From Verrucomicrobiales bacterium (lineage in GTDB: Bacteria > Verrucomicrobiota > Verrucomicrobiia > Limisphaerales > Palsa-1400): a stretch of DNA of 46,236 nucleotides. Position numbers and translations under genes: made by a program. The stretch spans positions 1-46,236 of the forward strand of contig PLGF01000139.1 in assembly GCA_003138485.1 (NCBI GenBank), written 5' to 3'. Under the pieces are notes generated by a model. It worked only from the letters and a program-made list of their open reading frames with translations, made no database searches and was not told the DNA's origin. Shown in pieces: positions 40,373 to 46,236 of the stretch. How positions within the stretch are numbered: the first letter of the stretch is position 1; every line of letters begins with the position of its first letter.

Positions 40373-41743
40373 TCAACTCAAATAATCGCGAGGATCAGTG
40401 ATATGCCCCGTCAAGGCGCTCGCCGCCACCGTCGCCGGCGACGCCAGAAACACCTGTGACTCCCGGTGGCCCATCCGGCCTGGAAAATTCCTGTTCGTGG
40501 CGCTGATGCACTTGAGCGGGGCGTTCATGCGCCCGAATGTATCCACCGGCCCCCCAAGACACGCGGCGCAACCGGCGTTCTCCGTCATTTGCACCCCGGC
40601 TTCCACCAGAATCTGCCAGACCGACTTGTCACCCCACCATGCGGATTGCAAGTCATGCACGATCTCAGGCGTGGCGGGCACGCCAAAGGTGTCGATCACC
40701 ACCTTGCGTCCGCGCAACACGCGCGCCGCTTCCAGAAAATCACTCGTCTTGCCCCCCGTGCACGAACCGACATAAGCCCGGTCCAGCTTCATGCCCACCA
40801 ATTCGCGCGCCAATTTACGCTGGCCCGGATCGGGATGGCAGGCGACCGTCGGCTCCAGCTTGGAAAGATTGACCACCGTCTCATGGACAAATTTCTCCGC
40901 CGCGTCCCGCTCGACCGGTTGGTAATCGGCCCGTGTGCCGTTGAGTTTGCAGCGGTAGTCAACCGCCGCCCTGGTCTGATCGTCGAATTCAAAAATGGCG
41001 TTCTTCCCTCCAGCCTCAATGGCCATGTTCGCGATCGTCATCCGGTCGTCCATCGTCAGATTCCTGACTCCCTCCCCGTCAAACTGCATCGCCCGATACG
41101 TGGCCCCATCAAAACCAATCTCGCCAATGCAATGCAAAATCACGTCCTTGGCCATCACACCGGGCTGCAACTTCCCCTCCAGCCGGAAGTGCATCGTTTC
41201 GGGGACCTTCAGCAGCAATTTGCCCGTCCCCATCACGAAGCCCGCGTCCGTGTTGCCAATCCCGGTGGCGAACTCGTTGAACGCCCCAGCCATGCAGGTG
41301 TGGGAATCGGTCCCGAAAAGAATTTCACCGGGCCGCGTGTGGCCCTTCTGCGGCAGCGCCGTGTGGCAGACCCCGGCGTAGTGCGACCCGTATTGCCGCT
41401 CCAACGGCCCTTTGGCCGCATCGAATTTCCAGGTCCCCGCGGGACTGTCGATCACGTCGTAGAAATAGGCGATCTCCTGTTCCCGCGCGAAGTCCCGCAG
41501 GATATCGACGTTGCGGTTGGACTTGGAATCGACCGTGAAAATGTAGTGGTCCGGGATGATCACCACCGCCTTGCGGTCCCAAACCTTGGCCGCCGCTCCG
41601 AATTCCCTCTTAAAAACGCCAATCGTTCCAGGCCCGCAAACATCATGCGTCATCAAAATGTCTGCCTTGACCCAGACGTTGTCGCCTGCTTCAACCCTGC
41701 CCTTGCCTGCCGCGCGGGCCATAATCTTCTCAGTTAGCGTCAT
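40373..41743 (-). CDS. leuC: 3-isopropylmalate dehydratase large subunit (LeuC-type)
   Basis: This 456-residue aconitase-superfamily protein isomerises 2- to 3-isopropylmalate in leucine synthesis, with a separate small subunit. The 4Fe-4S ligands are Cys328 (YVGSCTGGKTSDF), Cys392 and Cys395 (AGCAACLGG). FGTDSHTCMAGAF and SATNRNFPGRMG (about 414-425) are family signatures. No leuD lies in the window, so a homoaconitase or citramalate-type variant is possible. The frame opens at 41854, but MTLTEKIMARAAG at 41743 is the family start. Confidence 0.9.
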   Translation of the reverse strand: MTLTEKIMARAAGKGRVEAGDNVWVKADILMTHDVCGPGTIGVFKREFGAAAKVWDRKAVVIIPDHYIFTVDSKSNRNVDILRDFAREQEIAYFYDVIDSPAGTWKFDAAKGPLERQYGSHYAGVCHTALPQKGHTRPGEILFGTDSHTCMAGAFNEFATGIGNTDAGFVMGTGKLLLKVPETMHFRLEGKLQPGVMAKDVILHCIGEIGFDGATYRAMQFDGEGVRNLTMDDRMTIANMAIEAGGKNAIFEFDDQTRAAVDYRCKLNGTRADYQPVERDAAEKFVHETVVNLSKLEPTVACHPDPGQRKLARELVGMKLDRAYVGSCTGGKTSDFLEAARVLRGRKVVIDTFGVPATPEIVHDLQSAWWGDKSVWQILVEAGVQMTENAGCAACLGGPVDTFGRMNAPLKCISATNRNFPGRMGHRESQVFLASPATVAASALTGHITDPRDYLS

Positions 41744-41820
41744 ATCCAGCCCCCACGTTACCCGACGGCCCGCCCCATCGCAACCCTGAAACTTCCCATG
41801 AGTCAATCCCCTCCATTTTC

Positions 41821-41850
41821 TTGACCTCAAATGCGCCCCTGTGTTTTTAT
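41821..41850 (+). promoter_or_regulatory. Candidate promoter of the lipoprotein gene
   Basis: TTGACC (41821-41826) and TTTTAT (41845-41850) are 18 bp apart, placing a start near 41857, ahead of ATG 41873. It lies in the divergent region with leuC. Confidence 0.35.
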
Positions 41851-41872
41851 TCACTGTCCCATGGAAAAAACC

Positions 41873-42973
41873 ATGAACGCAAAACTCCTTTCTTTGACGG
41901 CCATAGTTTCGGCCATCGGCGCTGCCATGATCTCAACCGGCTGTCACACACCCACGATCACATCTTCTTCGGTGACACCGTGCATGGCCCAGATCAGCCG
42001 TTTCACCGCGCCGGATGTGCCGGCGATGGGCCCCGCGGAAACGGAGTCGCCCGCCGGCAAGTGGACCAATGCGCCCGCGCCCGCCGGCCTTCCCGGCAAA
42101 GGCCTCGCCCGTCATCCGATGCTTTACGTCGGCGAGAATTACACCAAGATGTTCCTCGTCAACGACGGCAAGGTGATCTGGACGTATCAGACCGGCAAGG
42201 GTTACGAATACGACGACGCGTGGATGCTTTCCAACGGCAACATCCTCTTCACGCGAATGCAGTACGTCGCCGAAATCACGCCGGAGAAAAAGGTGGTGTG
42301 GCGTTACGATTGCGATAACAGCGCCGGGACCAATCACACGGAAGTCCACACCTGCCAGCCAATCGGTTTGGACAAGGTGATGTTCGTGGTGAACGGCCTG
42401 CCGCCCCGGCTGATGGTCGTCAACACCAAGACCGGCGCGGTGGAGGTCAATCACGAACTGCCCTTCGGCCAGTCGTTCGACGCGAAAAACATTCACGGAC
42501 AGTTCCGCCGGGCGCGTTATACCGCGCGGGGAACCTATCTCCTTTCATACCTGAGCGAAAACAAGGTCGTGGAACTCGACAAAAATTTCAACCCGGTTTG
42601 GACATGCCCGATCCGTACGCCGTGGGCGGCCCTCCGGCTCAAGAACGGCAACACGTTGATCACCGATGAGCACGACAACCTCACGCGCGAAGTCAATCCC
42701 AAGGGCGGGACAGTCTGGGAGTTTAAGAATACGGACTTGCCGGAGGAATATCGTTTTGTCCAGGCCCCGCAAACTTGCGCGCGGCTGGCCAACGGCAACA
42801 CGATCTTTTGCTCGCGCGGCGGCGGCGGCAAGGGTCCGCAACTGGTCGAGGTCGCCCCGGACAAGAAGGTCGTCTGGGTGCTGCAAGATTGGCAGGATCT
42901 CGGCGACGCCACCGCCGTGCAAATCCTGGACGATCCGGGCGTTCCTGAAATCCCCGGCCAATCGCAGCATTGA
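41873..42973 (+). CDS. Lipoprotein with beta-propeller-like repeats
   Basis: This 366-residue product has a lipoprotein signal (MNAKLLSLTAIVSAIGAAMI, then STGC with the modified Cys). A series of strand motifs follows in which Asp/Asn-Gly-Lys turns precede a Trp-containing strand: NDGKVIWTYQTG, PEKKVVWRYDCD, NGNTLITDEHD and PDKKVVWVLQDW. This spacing is typical of PQQ-like or arylsulfotransferase-like propellers. No catalytic motif is evident. ATG 41873 is preferred over 41831 or 41861, because it starts the signal peptide. It is an outer-membrane or periplasmic protein of unknown role. Confidence 0.78.
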   Translation: MNAKLLSLTAIVSAIGAAMISTGCHTPTITSSSVTPCMAQISRFTAPDVPAMGPAETESPAGKWTNAPAPAGLPGKGLARHPMLYVGENYTKMFLVNDGKVIWTYQTGKGYEYDDAWMLSNGNILFTRMQYVAEITPEKKVVWRYDCDNSAGTNHTEVHTCQPIGLDKVMFVVNGLPPRLMVVNTKTGAVEVNHELPFGQSFDAKNIHGQFRRARYTARGTYLLSYLSENKVVELDKNFNPVWTCPIRTPWAALRLKNGNTLITDEHDNLTREVNPKGGTVWEFKNTDLPEEYRFVQAPQTCARLANGNTIFCSRGGGGKGPQLVEVAPDKKVVWVLQDWQDLGDATAVQILDDPGVPEIPGQSQH

Positions 42974-42993
42974 ATAAACAGAGCCTCGAGCGA

Positions 42994-43473
42994 TTACCTT
43001 GTTGCCTGAGCCTCGTGAGACCATTCCTGAGTGTTGTCGGGACTGATGATGATCTTGCCGCCATCCTGCGCCTCGACCAGGACGAGCTTGCGCAAATTGG
43101 TCACATAAGCGCGGAATTTGCCGAAACTCCCGTTCCAGAAAATGCCCGTGACCGCGAACAGACCGCCGTTGCCCCACAGACGCAGCCCGAACGAGACCGG
43201 CCCGTCAAGAATGACGCATTGCCTGACCGGCCCAAAGACATGCGAGCCGAGCCGCAATCGTATGGTCAGTTGATTGCCCGGGGTGATTTCGTAGGCCACC
43301 GGCGAACGCAAATAGCATCCCAGCGCAATGGCGCCCAGAACCGTCCCGATGATGACGATGGGAGTGCGGGGATGCAGCCAAGTCGCGATGACCAGGCCCA
43401 CAAAAAGCAACAGGGTGAATGTGGTCATCACAACCACCGCTGGACTTGGTTTTGCCGCCGCGCCGCGTATCAT
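42994..43473 (-). CDS. Small membrane protein with bacterial PH-like domain
   Basis: This 159-residue protein has two N-terminal membrane helices (about 12-30 and 38-53). A beta-rich PH-like part follows (YEITPGNQLTIRLRLGSHVF, LFAVTGIFWNG, RAYVTNLRKLVLV), resembling the bacterial PH domains of PF10882. Such domains are anchored scaffolds without known catalysis. It ends 20 bp from the convergent lipoprotein gene. Confidence 0.7.
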   Translation of the reverse strand: MIRGAAAKPSPAVVVMTTFTLLLFVGLVIATWLHPRTPIVIIGTVLGAIALGCYLRSPVAYEITPGNQLTIRLRLGSHVFGPVRQCVILDGPVSFGLRLWGNGGLFAVTGIFWNGSFGKFRAYVTNLRKLVLVEAQDGGKIIISPDNTQEWSHEAQATR

Positions 43474-43558
43474 AAGCCTGCTCCGAAAACCCGCTCATTT
43501 CCGAGTGGTTTAACAAAGGCTGCCAGAGTTTAATCCAGTTGCAATCAGCAAGTTGCCA

Positions 43559-46120
43559 TCAAGGCATCAGCGCCACGTCCTTTTGCTGGAGCCAGCCGAT
43601 CCGCCTGGCGGCGTCGCTGACTTTCAGCCAGTCGCCTTCCCGCGCCTCCACGATCAGCTCCGCGCCGTCATGCGCCGTGAAGGCGCTTTGCGACTCGTCC
43701 ATCGGGCCGCGCCGCGCGACCGCCTCGGACACCAGCACGACGGCCGACTTCTCCAGCAGGCGCTGATCAATTGACAATGCCAGGCAGGCCAGCAGCCAGA
43801 CCGAGAGGGCGGCCAGGATGACCGGCCAGCCGCCCGTCGCCCTGGCGAACGCGGGCGAAATCCGGCGCGCTGTCAAAAGAATGAAAAACAGCGCGGCGGC
43901 GGCCGAGGCGGCCGCGGTCCATTCGTTGAGCGTGAGGCGTCCGATCCAGCGGGTCCAGCGGTTGCCGGGCAGGGCGGCGGCGCCGTTGCCGGCCTGGGCG
44001 CGGACGATTTGGAGGTTGGCGCGGATATCCGGGTCGCGAGGGGCCAGGGCCTCGGCGCGGCGGTAGGCTTCAACGGCGCGGCCCAGGCGGCCGGCTTTGA
44101 ACCAGGCATTGCCGGCGTTGAAATAGATGGCCGGGGAAACCTGGCCGCGTTTGAGCAAACCGTCGTAGGCGGCGGCCGCCTGGCTGAACTTGCCTTCTTC
44201 GTAAAGCTTGTTGGCCTGGGTGAAGGAGTCCGAAACGCTTTCCGCCCGCGCACCGGCGGCGGCGGCCAGCAGCAACAGGCAGCCGGCGCCTTGCAATAAC
44301 TTCCGCGCCACGCCGCCGCCGGCCTCCGGCATGTCGCGCAAGCCCGCCAGCACGGTCTTGACCTTTGGAATGAGCGAGGCGAGTTCCTGGGCGGTGTGTT
44401 CGGGCGTGTAGTGGTATTGGTTGCAGGCGTGGAACAACTCCCGCGTCAGCGGCGCGACGGAAGCGGCCAGGCCGTTGCACTCTTCGAGCACCGCCTCCGT
44501 GATGGCCGGGGCGGGAAGGTCAAGACGTTCGCCCAACTGCTCTCGAAGGAGCGCCAGGACGGTAGAGTAGAATTTATCCGCGTCGTTGGCCGCCGCCAGC
44601 GCGGGCAATTCGGCCAGGCCCGCCGCCACCTGGCGCGCCACGTCGCGGCGGCGGCGGAGCCGCGGGTTGTTGGCCAGCTTGTCCTTCTGGCGGCGCCAGG
44701 CCAGCGCGCCCAGCCAGGCCAGCGGCGCCACCGCCTGCATTGTCAAAAACAACGGCTGCAAAACCAGTGGCGGCGCCGGCGCTCCCACCCTGCCCGGCTC
44801 CGGTTTGATGTGGACGATTTCCTGGTTCTGCGCCGGCGCGTCCGGCTGCGGCGCGCCGGAGGCGATGACTGTCGGCTGGGGCGTTGCCGCGGTGGCGTGG
44901 ACGCTCAGAGGGATGCCCGGATGGCTGAGGGTGCGGTAGGCGCCGGCCGCCGGGTCGAAGTAGCTGAAGGTGAAAGGCGGAATTTCCCTGATCTCGGCGT
45001 TGAGGGGCGTGATGACCTGCTCGAAGTATTTTGAGCCTTCAATTTGCAGCGGGTCCGTGCTTTCAAGTTTGCTCGTCGGCGGGTAGGTCTTGAACTCGCG
45101 CCAGCCCTGCGCGTTGGCGGGCAGGGTCACGGTTCCGAAAGCCCCGCTGCCGGCGATGCGGATTTTCAGGGTAATCGGGTCCCCCACACCAACCTCCGTC
45201 GGGCTGGCTTCGCATTGGGCCAGCGTAAAATGGCCGATGGCGCCGTTGAAATCGGCCGGCGCGCCGTTGGTGGGAATGGACTGCACGCGGATTTGAGCCG
45301 CTTCGCTGCTGACGTTGAGTTGTTGGGAGGGCACCGGGCCAAAGATGCTGCGAGTGCCCAGCGCGAGCGCCCAAGTGGCCGGGCCGAGGGTCAGTGCGCC
45401 GGTCTTGGTCGGAGTGGCGGACACGCGGAAAACCAGCAGGTTATACAAGCCGTTGCCGACCCGCACCCCGGAGCGCTGAGGGTCCCTTGGGACGGCGCCA
45501 ATAATAAAATCATCCGCGTTCAGTTGAGGCAATTGCAGGTTCATCGCGTTATCCTGGCAGTAGCATTGCAACTCAACCGGAATGGTTTGCCCCAGATAAA
45601 GCGTGTTGGTCGCGGGTTGCAGCCGGATAAACGCCGGCTCATTGCCGGTCGCCGGCGACGGGGTGTTGGCGCTGAGCACTTTGAGCTCCAAAGGATGGCT
45701 GGCCAGCCGGGCGCCGTTGAGGGTGATGGTCAGGGCCGGGATGGTGAAATCCCCCGCGTGGGTGGGGCGCAGCTCCAGCGTGTAGGTGGTCGTTTGGGTC
45801 AGCGTGCTGCCGTTGAACACCGTTTTAGTGCTGGTGCCCGTGGAGCCGTATTGCAGGCCCGCGATGCGGGGCAGGCTCGGCTCGCCCTCCGGCGAACAGT
45901 CGGTGAAGCTCATCGACAGCGTCGTCGTTTCGCCCAAGCGGATGGTGTCGCGGTCGAGGGAGGTTTCAAATTTCGGGGCCGCCCATGCGGGCCACGCCAG
46001 CAAAAGCAAACAGGCCAGCGCCAGCCTGCCGCGCGCCAGAGGGCGGGCGGCGGGCGGCGCCGCCAGGATCGGCTGCCGCAGACACGCTGTTTTCCAAGCC
46101 AAAAGACTCACCATAAGCAA
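43559..46120 (-). CDS. BatD-BatE fusion with TPR and SH3-like end
   Basis: This 853-residue product has a signal or anchor segment (LALACLLLLAWPAWAAP, about 33-49) and a BatD region (about 50-445) with repeated beta-sandwich units (RDTIRLGETTTLSMSFTDCS and VGVGDPITLKIRIAGSGAFG). A membrane helix lies near 455-475, followed by a helical cytosolic part. The second module is BatE-like: a new hydrophobic stretch, a TPR segment (SFTQANKLYEEGKFSQAAAA, AIYFNAGNAWFKAGR), two more helices and an SH3-like end (VEAREGDWLKVSDAARRIGW). BatD and BatE normally stand beside BatA-C. Here they are 9 kb away on the other strand. Confidence 0.9.
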   Translation of the reverse strand: MLMVSLLAWKTACLRQPILAAPPAARPLARGRLALACLLLLAWPAWAAPKFETSLDRDTIRLGETTTLSMSFTDCSPEGEPSLPRIAGLQYGSTGTSTKTVFNGSTLTQTTTYTLELRPTHAGDFTIPALTITLNGARLASHPLELKVLSANTPSPATGNEPAFIRLQPATNTLYLGQTIPVELQCYCQDNAMNLQLPQLNADDFIIGAVPRDPQRSGVRVGNGLYNLLVFRVSATPTKTGALTLGPATWALALGTRSIFGPVPSQQLNVSSEAAQIRVQSIPTNGAPADFNGAIGHFTLAQCEASPTEVGVGDPITLKIRIAGSGAFGTVTLPANAQGWREFKTYPPTSKLESTDPLQIEGSKYFEQVITPLNAEIREIPPFTFSYFDPAAGAYRTLSHPGIPLSVHATAATPQPTVIASGAPQPDAPAQNQEIVHIKPEPGRVGAPAPPLVLQPLFLTMQAVAPLAWLGALAWRRQKDKLANNPRLRRRRDVARQVAAGLAELPALAAANDADKFYSTVLALLREQLGERLDLPAPAITEAVLEECNGLAASVAPLTRELFHACNQYHYTPEHTAQELASLIPKVKTVLAGLRDMPEAGGGVARKLLQGAGCLLLLAAAAGARAESVSDSFTQANKLYEEGKFSQAAAAYDGLLKRGQVSPAIYFNAGNAWFKAGRLGRAVEAYRRAEALAPRDPDIRANLQIVRAQAGNGAAALPGNRWTRWIGRLTLNEWTAAASAAAALFFILLTARRISPAFARATGGWPVILAALSVWLLACLALSIDQRLLEKSAVVLVSEAVARRGPMDESQSAFTAHDGAELIVEAREGDWLKVSDAARRIGWLQQKDVALMP

Positions 46121-46236
46121 GACAGCGAATTTTCGCGCCTGTTCATTGCTCGAGCAAGCGGAAATACGCCCCGGCCGGCTGGCCGGAACGCGGGACAGAA
46201 TTCTTCGGGGATCGCCCTCATCCTGACCTTCTCCCC
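46121..46236. other. Right edge
   Basis: 116 bp beyond the BatD start at the right edge of the window. No feature is supported. Confidence 0.3.

Noticed and set aside
1..46236. CRISPR array or cas genes
   Set aside because: No regularly spaced direct repeats with unique spacers and no cas motif were seen. The short tandem repeats at 14.1 kb have only two copies.
1..46236. Prophage or integrative element boundaries at tRNA-Lys
   Set aside because: No integrase, phage gene or repeated tRNA 3' end is visible near 17.2 kb.

Overview
The window is GC-rich and gene-dense, and it looks chromosomal. It most resembles a member of the Verrucomicrobiota, probably of the Pedosphaera/Limisphaera type. 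The clues are an elongation factor P of the TPGNLRAF type, an ECF sigma factor with a membrane-spanning C-terminal extension, and fused Bat-type von Willebrand proteins. A Kdo transferase shows a Gram-negative envelope, and there are long secreted TIG-repeat and choice-of-anchor proteins. The taxonomic call is an inference from protein style; no rRNA gene is present. One tRNA gene (Lys, TTT) is present. I see no CRISPR array, no intact IS element and no phage genes.

Layout. 0-6 kb: end of an unknown gene, hisD, a PHA-system-like small protein, coaX (type III pantothenate kinase) and glnE. 6-9.6 kb: a sigma factor fused to a GH29 alpha-L-fucosidase-like domain, a secreted choice-of-anchor A-like protein and an FmdB-type zinc ribbon. 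9.6-14.1 kb: a TIG/DUF11 surface protein, efp and a PfkB sugar kinase. 14.3-16.8 kb: ptsI (Enzyme I) coupled to a sugar-nucleotidyltransferase. 17.2 kb: tRNA-Lys. 17.9-24.5 kb: a frameshifted SIMPL protein, a LysE exporter, a histidine kinase/response regulator pair with degenerate output modules, a zinc-ribbon Ser/Thr kinase and a small secreted protein. 24.6-27.2 kb: waaA and a CitMHS-like transporter. 27.5-28.1 kb: an unknown small gene preceded by a promoter-RNA-terminator unit with attenuator-like alternative pairings.

28.2-34.7 kb is a MoxR-DUF58-DUF4381-BatA-BatBC operon. It is interrupted after moxR by about 1 kb of accessory DNA: a DUF2442 gene, a DUF4160 remnant and an opposite-strand ParE-type toxin-antitoxin pair. 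The missing partner, a BatD-BatE fusion, lies at the far end of the window (43.6-46.1 kb, minus strand). Between them are an FHA protein, a DEAD-box helicase next to an unrecognised arginine/glycine/proline-rich protein, an O-antigen ligase-like protein with a TPR tail, a LeuC-type aconitase-family protein, a lipoprotein with a predicted beta-propeller and a PH-like membrane protein.

The intergenic regions hold at least four palindromic or terminal-inverted-repeat elements. One is a 116-bp MITE-like element with 16-bp ends. The observations most worth following are the sigma-GH29 chimera, the self-complementary RNA unit at 27.9-28.1 kb, the interrupted and split Bat system, and the unknown 558-residue protein beside the helicase.
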